Source: Hyaloraphidium curvatum (Eukaryota > Monoblepharomycota > Hyaloraphidiomycetes > Hyaloraphidiales > Hyaloraphidiaceae). Taken from it: DNA of 64,000 nucleotides. Position 1 is the first letter of the stretch, and the number at the start of each line of letters is the position of its first letter. This document shows positions 12,167 through 21,014 of the stretch, piece by piece. The stretch covers positions 1 through 64,000 of the forward strand of contig JAIVFI010000023.1 of NCBI GenBank assembly GCA_025558095.1, read 5' to 3'. Under the pieces are notes generated by a model, which made no database searches, was not told where the DNA came from, and saw nothing but the letters and a program-made list of their open reading frames with translations. The translations under genes and the position numbers were made by a program.

Positions 12167-13009
12167 ATGTCTGCGCAGCCTGAGGAGTCCTACCGCAAGG
12201 ATGCGCGCTGGGAATGGGCGATAGATGCCGAACACCCCGTCAACCGTTTCCTGAGGCGAATCTCGGAGATTCTCAGCAAAGGATACGGTTCCCACTACAT
12301 GCGTGGCCTGGAGGCATCGCCTCGCCCCATTGGGAAGGAGAAGCTCCGGGTGACGCTGACCATCTCGAGTCTGGCGGCAGGCTTCTCCTACATCGGACTC
12401 TCGGGCGCCGTCCCGGACTTCGAGCGCAGCAAGTTCGGCTCTGTTGAAGCCCGGTTGCTGGCCTACGGCCTCTTTTCCTTCTGCTCATTCGGCCTTTGCC
12501 TCCTTGCCTCGCTCATTTCGGGAACCGTTCTTGGCTCGCTCGGCGAGGTCTCGGACCAGAAGATGTGGATCCGCCAGAACTATGTGCTCCTCCAGGTACC
12601 CTTCTACCTCTGCGCGACGGGACTCACCGCCATGCTGGCCAACATCCTCGTCGTGGTCTCGACGATCTACGGCCTCTGGCTGTTCGTCGCCGTCACGGCC
12701 ATCACCTTTCTCCTTTTCGGGATCGCTCTGACGAGCGTGCACGTCTCATCCTCGTGGGTACGGCACAACCAGGCGGCAGAGTACAGGAAGGTGGTCGTGA
12801 AACCTCCCCACGGGGCCAAGATCATGCCGGCGCTGACGAGCCACACCGCCATCTTTGGCGAGGAGTGGAAGGGGTTCGTCGACCGCCCGGACCCACGCGA
12901 ATCGGAAGGCGACTGCTGCTGTAGGAGGGCCGTTACGCAGTCTTGGTCGGCCACTACCCTTGTGGGAGAGACGGCGGCAAAGAACGACGACAACGAGGAG
13001 ATTGTATGA
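12167..13009 (+). CDS. Four-TM membrane protein of unknown function
   Basis: Intronless, 280 aa. Hydrophobic spans at about residues 62-84 (VTLTISSLAAGFSYIGLSGA), 96-122 (AYGLFSFCSFGLCLLASLIS), 140-165 (VLLQVPFYLCATGLTAMLAN) and 167-192 (TIYGLWLFVAVTAITFLLFG). The N-terminal 60 residues and the C-terminal 80 are hydrophilic and probably cytosolic, with a Cys pair (GDCCCRR) near the end. No family recognised. The hydrophobic profile, uninterrupted frame and GC-ending codons support a real gene. Confidence 0.68.
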   Translation: MSAQPEESYRKDARWEWAIDAEHPVNRFLRRISEILSKGYGSHYMRGLEASPRPIGKEKLRVTLTISSLAAGFSYIGLSGAVPDFERSKFGSVEARLLAYGLFSFCSFGLCLLASLISGTVLGSLGEVSDQKMWIRQNYVLLQVPFYLCATGLTAMLANILVVVSTIYGLWLFVAVTAITFLLFGIALTSVHVSSSWVRHNQAAEYRKVVVKPPHGAKIMPALTSHTAIFGEEWKGFVDRPDPRESEGDCCCRRAVTQSWSATTLVGETAAKNDDNEEIV

Positions 13010-13386
13010 GTAGCGAACATTGCTGCGTCGCCGCGCTTCGAAATGTAGATCGCAAAGAAAACATCTATCGCTTCTCTCGATATCTCCTCCGCATCTCGCC
13101 CTCCCCCTGTGTCTCTATACTGGCCATACGCAGCGGGCCAACCCCGTCAATCCAGATCACCTTCCTCAGAGCCTTCCCTTGGTTCCATCCTCGGCGCCCA
13201 AACACTTTCATTCCTTCGTTTTATCAAAAGACGCCGACTGGAAATGATAACTGGTGCCGGGTACCGTCGATCGTTTTGGTAGTGCCGCATTCCTCCTCCC
13301 ACCTGGTGCGGGATCTGGCGCCGGCTAGCTTTAGGCGCAGGGAGTCCTCCCGACCAATCCCTTCCCACTCCGAACCGTGTCCTCCA
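13010..13386. other. Intergenic, probable CNOT9 promoter and 5'UTR
   Basis: Lower GC with pyrimidine-rich stretches. A long open frame runs through it in frame with CNOT9, but the residues upstream of MASSASPP are unlike any conserved N-terminus, so it is treated as leader. Confidence 0.5.
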
Positions 13387-14947
13387 ATGGCCTCGAGCGC
13401 GTCCCCCCCCGCTGCGTCCCCCTCTGCCGGCTCCCCCGCGTCGCTGCTGGGCGGCGAGCGCGTGCCGCTACCGGGCGCGCCGGGCGGGCTGCCGCTGGGC
13501 GTCGGCGGCGTCGGGCTCGGCGCGGGCGGGCTCGCCTCGCTGCTCGGCGGCGCGCGCGTCGGCGGCGCGGGCGTGATCGGCGGCAGCCTGAATAGTATGC
13601 AGGGGAACTTGCAGGGGAACTTGCCGGGCGGCCTCCCCGGGATGGGCGGGCAGGCGCAGATGGGCGCGATGGGCGCCGCGGGGATGGCCGGTGCGGGGCT
13701 GCCGAGCCTCGGCCAGGGCGGGCTGGGCCAGGGGGCGCTGCAGGGCGGCAATCTCTCTGCGCTCCTTTCGGCACTCGGTGGACCCCCCCAGCAGCTGGGG
13801 CAGCTGGGGCAGCAGCTGGGCTCCCAACCGGCCCTCCCTCCCCCCCAGCCCGGCTGGAACGCGCTCACCTCGGCGTCGGGCTTCGCCAACCACGCCGGCG
13901 GCCACCTGCCGCCGCCGCCGTCGGAGGAGGACAAGATCTACGGCCTCATCCTGGACCTCACCAACCCGGCCACGCGCGAGCAGGCGCTGCTGGAGCTGTC
14001 CAAGAAGCGCGAGGCGTACGAGGACCTGGCGCCCATCCTGTGGCATTCTTTCGGTAACCCACCCGTGCAACATCGTCCTTCCGTTCATCTGACACCCCCG
14101 CTCCGCGGTAGGCGTCATCTCGGCGCTGCTGCAGGAGATCATCTCGGTGTACCCCATCCTCTTCCCGCCCACGCTCACGGGCCACGCCAGCAACCGCGTC
14201 TGCAACACCCTCGCGCTGCTGCAGTGCGTCGCCAGCCACAACGAGACGCGCGGGCTGTTCCTGAACGGTGATCCGTGGAGCCCGCCCGCGTCGAGTGCAG
14301 CCGCTGATGCTCCCTCCGGTCGCGCCAGCCCACATCCCCCTCTTCCTGTACCCCTTCCTCAACACCACCTCCAAGACCCGCCCCTTTGAGTACCTCCGCC
14401 TCACCTCCCTGGGCGTCATCGGCGCGCTCGTCAAGAACGACTCGCCCGAGGTGATCCAGTTCCTCCTCTCGACCGAGATCGTCCCCCTCTGCCTGCGCAT
14501 CATGGAGTCCGGCAGCGAGCTGAGCAAGACGGTGGCCATCTTCATCGTGCAGAAGATACTGCTCGACGATTCGGGGCTGGGGTACATCTGCCAGACCTAC
14601 GAAAGGTTCTACGCCGTCGCGACGGTGCTCAACAACATGGTGGGGCAGCTGGTCGAGGCGGGAGGGGGCAACGGGGGAGGGAGGCTGCTGAAGCACGTGG
14701 TGAGGTGCTACCTGCGATTGTCGGACAACCCGAGGTGCGTTGCGCCGGGGGGCAGTCGGCTCCCCATGCAGAACGTGCTGACGCCGCCGCCGATGGGAAC
14801 AGAGCCCGCGAGGCGCTCCGGCAGTGCCTCCCCGACCCGCTCCGGGACGGCACCTTTGCCGGCCCGCTCAAGGACGACGTGACGACAAAGAGGTGCCTGG
14901 CGACGCTGCTGGTGAACCTCGGCGAGGGCGGCGGGATGGTCGGGTGA
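13387..14947 (+). CDS. CNOT9 / Rcd1 (Caf40) subunit of the CCR4-NOT complex
   Basis: Armadillo-like scaffold of the CCR4-NOT deadenylase that docks NOT1 and mRNA-decay factors. The conserved core starts [20 protein letters not shown], then [20 protein letters not shown]. Further exons give [80 protein letters not shown] and [20 protein letters not shown], ending [20 protein letters not shown]. This core is among the most conserved in eukaryotes and is intact. Introns lie near 14057-14110, 14267-14325 and 14735-14805. Before the core is a 170-aa low-complexity Gly/Leu/Gln region (GLGQGGL and [10 protein letters not shown]), as in yeast Caf40, likely disordered. Confidence 0.93.
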
Positions 14948-15177
14948 TCCAACGGAGGCACGGTGGATGGCTGCCCGCGCAGCTAGGATCGATGCGATGT
15001 ATACCTTTGACCCGACGACGATGCCATCGACGGCACATCGCGGTCCCCCCGCCCATTCCGCACGGTCCCCCACACCGCGCCAGAGCCAGAACGGCCCGCC
15101 AAACACCCGACGGCCGATCCTCACTCCCTCCTGCCACCCCGCGCATCCCGCCTCGAGCCCCGCCCCGCCCGCCAAAG

Positions 15178-15987
15178 ATGTCCGACTACACCGCGGAGGA
15201 GGTCGCCAAGGTCCGCTCCCGCCCCTTGGCCGACGGCGGAGGGGGCACGTGACTGACGGTCCGCCCGCCGCTCCCAACCGCGATGCGTTCCGTGCGATGT
15301 GCCGGTGGCGCGGGCGGGAACAGCACAACACGGAGAAGGTGCGGTGCCGTGGACGTGGGGCGGATGGGGGCTGACGGGTGCGCGGACGTTTCTTTCCTCC
15401 CCCTCCCGGCCGGCTGCGGGCTCGCTGCACCCCCGCTGGACCATTTCCGATGCTCGCTGCGGCGTGCGTGCCCGACGGACGTGTGCGGCGGCATCGCTAT
15501 TGTCCGCCGCGGTGTACAGGACGCCTGGTACGTCCCCCTTCCCGCGTCTCGCCGGACGGGCAGCTGATCCGCCCGGCCCGGTCAGGATCATCATCAACGG
15601 GCAGGTGTACGACATCACCGAGTTCGCCAACGACCACCCCGGTGCGCTTTTCCGGGGCGACGGGGCGGTGTGGAGCTGCTGACGCCGGCGCGATCCTCCT
15701 CCCCTCCCGACGGACCGAACCCCCTCGCGTGCCCGCAACCGATCCGGCTCCCCCCTCCCCCGCCCGCCTCGCGTGCGGCGCCCGCAGGCGGCAAGAAGAT
15801 CCTCATCAACGTCGCCGGCAAGGACGCCAGCAAGCAGTTCGAGGCCTTCCACAACGTGGAGAAGGTGCTCAAGAAGTTCGGCCCGCAGCTGCTCAAGGGC
15901 AAGGTCAAGGGAAGTGGGTGTCCCGTGCGCCGCGGCGCGGGGGGGATGGGTGCTGACGGTCGTTCGTTGGAAGGCTCGAAGCTCTAA
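15178..15987 (+). CDS. Cytochrome b5 domain protein with two microexons
   Basis: Small heme protein for electron transfer to desaturases and P450s. Joining five exons gives MSDYTAEEVAK + HNTEK + DAW + IIINGQVYDITEFANDHPGG + KKILINVAGKDASKQFEAFH, the canonical cytochrome b5 fold with heme-ligand His in HPGG and in the later FHNVEKV. Exons: 15178-15210, 15324-15338 (15 nt), 15520-15527 (8 nt), 15586-15641 and 15788-15987; the sum is 312 nt, an exact 103 codons plus stop. Donors include gtacgt after the 8-nt exon. No C-terminal TM helix is seen, so this form is soluble, unless another exon follows; the last 25 residues (after LLKGKVKG) look unconserved and a further intron is possible. Confidence 0.85.
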
Positions 15988-16186
15988 ACGGAGGTGTTCG
16001 GGCGGATGTAGATGGGATAGAGGGTCCTTGGTTCTTGAGTCGTTCGATGCCGTCTTGCCGTCCTACCGGCTCCTATCTGGCTCGTCCAGAGTGGTCCGGC
16101 TTCCTTCGGACCCGGAGCTCGACGTTGTTGACCCGACGCGTCGGCCCGACCGCCTCCCGCCTCCTCCATCTCCCACCCCTCCCGCG

Positions 16187-16953
16187 ATGTCCGCCGCCGC
16201 CGCTCCCGCAACCGATGCCCCCGCGCCCGCTCCTCCGTCCAAACCCCGCGCCGCGCGCACGGACATCTTCGTCCTCGGCTTGACCGGCGGCATCGTGGGC
16301 CCCTGTTGCGTCCCGCCTCGATCCCGCTCACTCCCCTCCCGGACCAGGCCTCGGGCAAATCCACCGTGGCGAAGCAGCTCGCCGCGCCCCCGCACGGCCT
16401 GCGCGTGGTCGACGCCGACCTGCTCGGCCACCGCACGTACGAGCCCGGCACGGCGACGTACAAGGCCGTCGTCGCCGCGTTCGGGCCCGATGTGGTGGCC
16501 GCGGACGGCAAGATCGACCGCAAGGCGCTGGGCGGCAAGGTGTTTGGCAAGCCGGAGGAGATGAAGCGGCTGACGGACGCGGTGTGGCCGGGGATCCGCG
16601 CGCTCGCGCTGGCGGAGTTCGACGAGGCCGCATCCAAGGGCGAGAAGGTCGTCGTCCTGGAAGCCGCCGTGATGTTCGAAGCCGCTTGGGAGGACCTCTG
16701 CCACGCGGTGTGGGTGTGCGCCGTCGACCCGGACGAGGCGGTGCGGAGGGCCGTGGCGCGGCAGCCCGGCCTGGACGAGGAGGGGGCCAGGAGGAGGCTG
16801 GCGAGCCAGATGGGGAACGACGAGAGGGCAAAGAAGGGGGATCACGTGCTGTGGAACGACGGGTCGGTGGAGGAGCTGAGGGAAAAGGTTGAGGAGGCCC
16901 TCGAGGAGACGCTGAGCGGGGTGGGGTGGACCGCGGGGCGGCTGGATGATTGA
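16187..16953 (+). CDS. Dephospho-CoA kinase
   Basis: Last step of CoA biosynthesis, phosphorylating the 3'-OH of dephospho-CoA. The P-loop GLTGGI/ASGKST is split by a single intron (gtgggc to gaccag, about 16297-16348), and is followed by LRVVDADLLGHRTYEPGTAT, AFGPDVVAADGKIDRKALGG, and EKVVVLEAAVMFEAAWEDLC with the usual CoaE lid. QMGNDERAKKGDHVLWNDGS matches the conserved C-terminal substrate segment. About 236 aa, close to standalone CoaE/Cab5. The N-terminal Ala/Pro-rich 25 residues might be a targeting extension; yeast Cab5 is mitochondrial/ER-associated. Confidence 0.92.
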
Positions 16954-17242
16954 ACGGACTCAATGCTGCGCGAGCGGATGTCGAGTACGTTCTCCTTTGG
17001 AGCAGAATGCCGTTTTCCGGGTCCAATCTTGGAGCGATTCGGAGTCCTCGAGGCTGTCGCATATACGCTCGAACATCGCACGTAATGCGGTCAACGCGTA
17101 GCGTCACCCGGCGTCAGAGGTGCAGCACCGCGGCAAGGCGCAACGGATCCGCGGATAGTTTTCGTTTGCGGATGGGTTGCCGAGGAGGAGCCGCCGGACG
17201 AATCACGCGCGAGGCGCGACGCTTCCGCAAACACGCTAGACA

Positions 17243-18564
17243 ATGACTCCCGCAAGAATCCTGCCTGCCACGCCGCGACGAGGCCGACTCACGCCTCTTT
17301 GTGGTCTTTGCGCTCTTCCCACTTGCCCTGCTCCACCGCTTCCGGGCCGGCGGGCCCGGCCAGGACACGTCACCACTGCGTCCGCGGCCTCTCCGGGCTG
17401 CTCCTCCTCCAAAGCCGCCCCGACAGGTGGGTTGCTTTCCCCTCGTTTCCACCCCCAGTATTGCACGGCGCTTTTGCAGGTCGCCGGCCGGCAGTCCGCC
17501 TGCATCTTCGTCCTCGCGCGCAACGACGACGTCGGCCAGCTTTCCGAGGCCATCGCCTCCTTCGAGCGCGCATTCAACGCGCGCTTCCGGTACCCCTACT
17601 TGATGGTCAGCGACGTGCCCTTCGACGACTTCTTCGTGCGCGGCGTGAAGGAGGCGATCGCGCGGGCGAGAGGGATCGGGACGGGGGAGCTGAACAGGAC
17701 CGAGGTCGAGTTCGGGGTGGTCCCGAAGGAGCACTGGGAGATGCCCGAGTTCATCGACAAGGAGGCTGCGGAGGAGTGGAGGACGATGATGGGGCCAGCG
17801 GGGGCAGACGTTCCATACGGCTCCTCGAGATCGTACCACAAGAGTGGGCTCGCGGTTGCAGTTGGCTGCGAGACCTCGGCTCACCCCCCACTCCTTTTCT
17901 GAAGTGTGCCGCTACCAATCCGGCTTCTTCTTCCGGCACCCGCTCGCTCTCAAGTACCGGTACTACTGGCGCCTCGAGCCCGAGGCCAAGTTCTTCTGCC
18001 GGATCGACTACGACGTGTTTGGGTTCATGGCGGGCAACGGGATCAAGTACGGCTTCTCGATCATGATGTCCGAGTTCGAGGCGACTGTACCTTCACTCTG
18101 GTGGGTGGCATTGGAGAGCGCGATCGTGCGTTGGGGTGAACGATCATCTCTTGTGACGCCCACAGGCCACTCACCTTCCTGTACGCCAAGCAACATCGCA
18201 TCAACTCGACTCTGCTCAGATTCTTCGGCGATCCGTTCAAGATCGAGCACAACGACTGCTACTTCGTGGGCCGGCTTCCGTCGCGCGATCTCCCCGCTCT
18301 TGCTGATCCCATTCCTCCGGTTCCCAGTGGAGCAACTTCGAGATCGGCAACATGTCTTTCTTCCGCTCCCCCGCCTACCTCTCCTACTTCGACCACCTGG
18401 ACCGCTCCGGCGGCTTCTTCCTCGAGCGCTGGGGCGACGCCCCCGTGCACACCCTCGGCGCCGCGCTCTTCCTGTCCAAGACCGAAGTGCACTGGTTTGA
18501 AGACATCGGGTACGAGCACTCCGGCAAGGCGACGTGCCCCGTGGACGACGAGGACAGGGGCTAG
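17243..18564 (+). CDS. KRE2/MNT1-type alpha-1,2-mannosyltransferase (GT15)
   Basis: Golgi type II enzyme adding alpha-1,2-mannose to O- and N-glycans. Conserved exons: SACIFVLARNDDVGQLSEAI, FNARFRYPYLMVSDVPFDDF, then CRYQSGFFFRHPLALKYRYY, WRLEPEAKFFCRIDYDVFGF, IKYGFSIMMSEFEATVPSLW, FFGDPFKIEHNDCYF and NFEIGNMSFFRSPAYLSYFD, ending VHWFEDIGYEHSGKATCP. The N-terminal anchor is uncertain: a good hydrophobic span (VVFALFPLALLH, from 17301) lies in a frame with no ATG, so either an exon or intron is missed or the start is elsewhere. After CPVDDEDRG comes a TAG; the same frame then continues RCEWCPEGSWNPGG, like the Cys-rich family C-terminus, so the stop may be a lesion or a missed intron. Confidence 0.83.
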
Positions 18565-18824
18565 AGGTGCGAGTGGTGTCCGGAGGGCAGCTGGAACCCC
18601 GGGGGATGCATTGGAGAGTGACTGGAGTATGGTCCGGTGCCGCTCATTGCTCCCGTGAAGATAGTGCAGGACGAAGACAACGGCGACGACGAGTAGGTCG
18701 TTGCGCTCTGGATCTGATGGGTCTAGCGGAAACTTTGCTCGAGCCTCTCTCTCCTTTGGTTAGGATCCACTCTGGCAACCGCCATTTGTCCGGAGGCGAC
18801 GAGCATTCGCCAAGATAGAACGAA

Positions 18825-20924
18825 ATGTCGCTCGGTTGCGGGCGCGTGATGACGCAGCGCGTCGCGTCAGGTGCCCCACTTCGGATGCTGCCGCGCCACC
18901 CACTGGAAAAGGCCCCCCGCGCAATGTCGGGGTCCAACTCCCGCTGGTTCGATGCCTGCAAGTCCGGCAACAGCAGCCTGGTGCAAGAGTACCTGCGCCA
19001 GGCGGGATTCGACCCACGGGTGACCGACAATCTCGGACAGAATGGACTCCACCTCGCGTGCCGGCACGGACATTTCGCGTTGGCCTACCTGCTGCTGCTC
19101 GACGGCCGCATCGATCCGGCCATGCGCGTGGCGGGCTCGGCCTCCGGCTACGACGCGATGCACCTCGCGTGCGGCAGGCGTTTGAATCCCAAGGACTACG
19201 AGGGGGACCCAGCTGTCGCCCTGAAAATGCTGCCGGAACTGCTAGCCGCTGTGCGCCCCGCCTTGTTGGACTCCTTAGTCCACGGTCGTACCGCCGAGGA
19301 CACGGCCAGACAGAAGGGACACGATTCGTTGGCCACGTACATCGCCACATGGAATCGCGCGAGAGCCTCCTTTCTCCTCGGGTGTCGCGCCGGCGACGTT
19401 GACGCTGTGATCGAAGCCATGGCCTGGTCCTACGTTCCGGCCGTTGCTTGCAACGCAACCGACGCGGACGGAAACACCGGGCTACACCTGGCTGCGCAAG
19501 CAGGCCACGTGGAGATTGTTCAGACTGTCGTTCATGCCGCCGAGGTTAGGGACGACATGCGGCGGTTCAGCATCGACGTGCGTAACTGCGACGGAAGGAC
19601 TCCGCTTGCGGTGGCCGTTCTTGCAGGACAACGTGCGATCGTGGCCGAGCTCCTCCAGCATGACGGAACTTCCGTGAACATACACCTGGAGGACAAGAAC
19701 GGGGATACGCCGTTCCACCACGCTGTCCGGAGCCACAACAAGCGGATGATACGCGAGTTCCTGCGCGTGCGGCGCTCAACGGAGTTGGTGACTGCCAGGA
19801 ACAAGACCTGCCAGACGGCTCTTGATCTGGCCGACGCCGAAGAGCTCCGGATGTTCGAAAAGTACGATCGCATCCTCGGAGTCGACCTGCGGACAATGGA
19901 GATCGACCGTGCGCACGTAACTGTCGATGAGTCCCGCGTCATCGGACGTGGCGGGTTCGGGATCATCAGGCCTGGAACACTCCATGGGCAGCCCGTGGTG
20001 ATAAAGCTGCCCTTGCATGCCGATGGCAACCCCCACGACGGGGACGGGAAAGAGCGTAAACGTCATTTCTTCAAGGAGGTGCTTTATTGGATGCTCGCGT
20101 TCGAATCCGACGACATCGGGACTCCGCACCCAAACAGTAAGTTGCCGTGCATGCGCGGTTCTCCGGCGGGACCCCTCCTCATCTGCTGGCTCCGATTCCC
20201 AACAGTTTTCCCCTTCCTCGGCTACAGCCGCTTCTACGCTCTAATGGACGCCCGGGAGCCTGATCCGAACGGCATCACCGGTCCACGCCCGATTATTGAT
20301 CCGGAACGTGATTGGCTTGAGGGCTTCATCTGCCCTCACGCTGATGAGAGCCTCTATCTATGGAGCTGGTACAAGAAGACCAAACCGGACTTTTGGGAGC
20401 GGGCACTCCATTTTCTTTGCGGTGCTGCGGCCGGAGTGGCCTACCTCCACTCTCTCGACCTCGTGCATGGGGACCTTTCCGTGGGCAACATATTGATCCA
20501 CGGAGGCGAGGCCAAGATCTGCGACTTTGGCCTTACATCCATGCACCCGGGCGGCGAAAACACGGACTCGAGCCGGAACGACCCCGTTCCACTACGCCAC
20601 TTTCCAGGACCAGTCCCCTACCTGGCTCCGGAACTTATCGAGCAGCCCGCAACTGAACGCTTGCGGAAGCGTACGACGGCAACGGATGTTTATGCGTTTG
20701 GGATAGTTTGCCTGATCGTGGCGCATCGAGAGAAAGGAGATCCCGACTTCGCACCGATCCAGAAAGGCAACTGGAAAGGTCTAGATCTTCCGTCGGACGT
20801 TCCGCTCACGATCACCAAGGACCTCGATGCCCTGACAAGGAAGTGCTGCAGTCCCGAAGCCGCCAAGCGGCCGAACATGGAAGAAGTGAGGGACGAGCTC
20901 GCCAGGCTCGGGCAGCTATTGTGA
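18825..20924 (+). CDS. Ankyrin-repeat protein kinase (TKL/RIPK-like organisation)
   Basis: Ankyrin repeats over about residues 40-340 (GQNGLHLACRHGHFALAYLL, TGLHLAAQAGHVEIVQTV, DGRTPLAVAVLAGQRAIVAE, NGDTPFHHAVRSHNKRMIRE), then a kinase domain from about 370: GRGGFG glycine loop (374-379), Lys394 in VVIKLPL, HPNIVFPFLGY, catalytic HGDLSVGN (His525, Asp527), DFG Asp544, and a late APELIEQPATERL. HGD in place of HRD removes the activation-loop-contacting Arg. An intron at 20137-20205 (gtaagt to caacag, 69 nt) is likely: removing it restores HPNIV, while keeping it leaves the frame open and adds 23 residues. The spliced product is 676 aa. Such ANK-kinases are stress or signalling kinases in plants and basal fungi; the substrate is unknown. 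Confidence 0.85.
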   Translation: MSLGCGRVMTQRVASGAPLRMLPRHPLEKAPRAMSGSNSRWFDACKSGNSSLVQEYLRQAGFDPRVTDNLGQNGLHLACRHGHFALAYLLLLDGRIDPAMRVAGSASGYDAMHLACGRRLNPKDYEGDPAVALKMLPELLAAVRPALLDSLVHGRTAEDTARQKGHDSLATYIATWNRARASFLLGCRAGDVDAVIEAMAWSYVPAVACNATDADGNTGLHLAAQAGHVEIVQTVVHAAEVRDDMRRFSIDVRNCDGRTPLAVAVLAGQRAIVAELLQHDGTSVNIHLEDKNGDTPFHHAVRSHNKRMIREFLRVRRSTELVTARNKTCQTALDLADAEELRMFEKYDRILGVDLRTMEIDRAHVTVDESRVIGRGGFGIIRPGTLHGQPVVIKLPLHADGNPHDGDGKERKRHFFKEVLYWMLAFESDDIGTPHPNSKLPCMRGSPAGPLLICWLRFPTVFPFLGYSRFYALMDAREPDPNGITGPRPIIDPERDWLEGFICPHADESLYLWSWYKKTKPDFWERALHFLCGAAAGVAYLHSLDLVHGDLSVGNILIHGGEAKICDFGLTSMHPGGENTDSSRNDPVPLRHFPGPVPYLAPELIEQPATERLRKRTTATDVYAFGIVCLIVAHREKGDPDFAPIQKGNWKGLDLPSDVPLTITKDLDALTRKCCSPEAAKRPNMEEVRDELARLGQLL

Positions 20925-21014
20925 CTTCTTGGCCTTCTAGCCTATGTACATCTATGCCGCAATTCGCGGCCAAACATTCACAGCTCTCTTCCTTCCAACG
21001 ATCCAGGACCGTCC

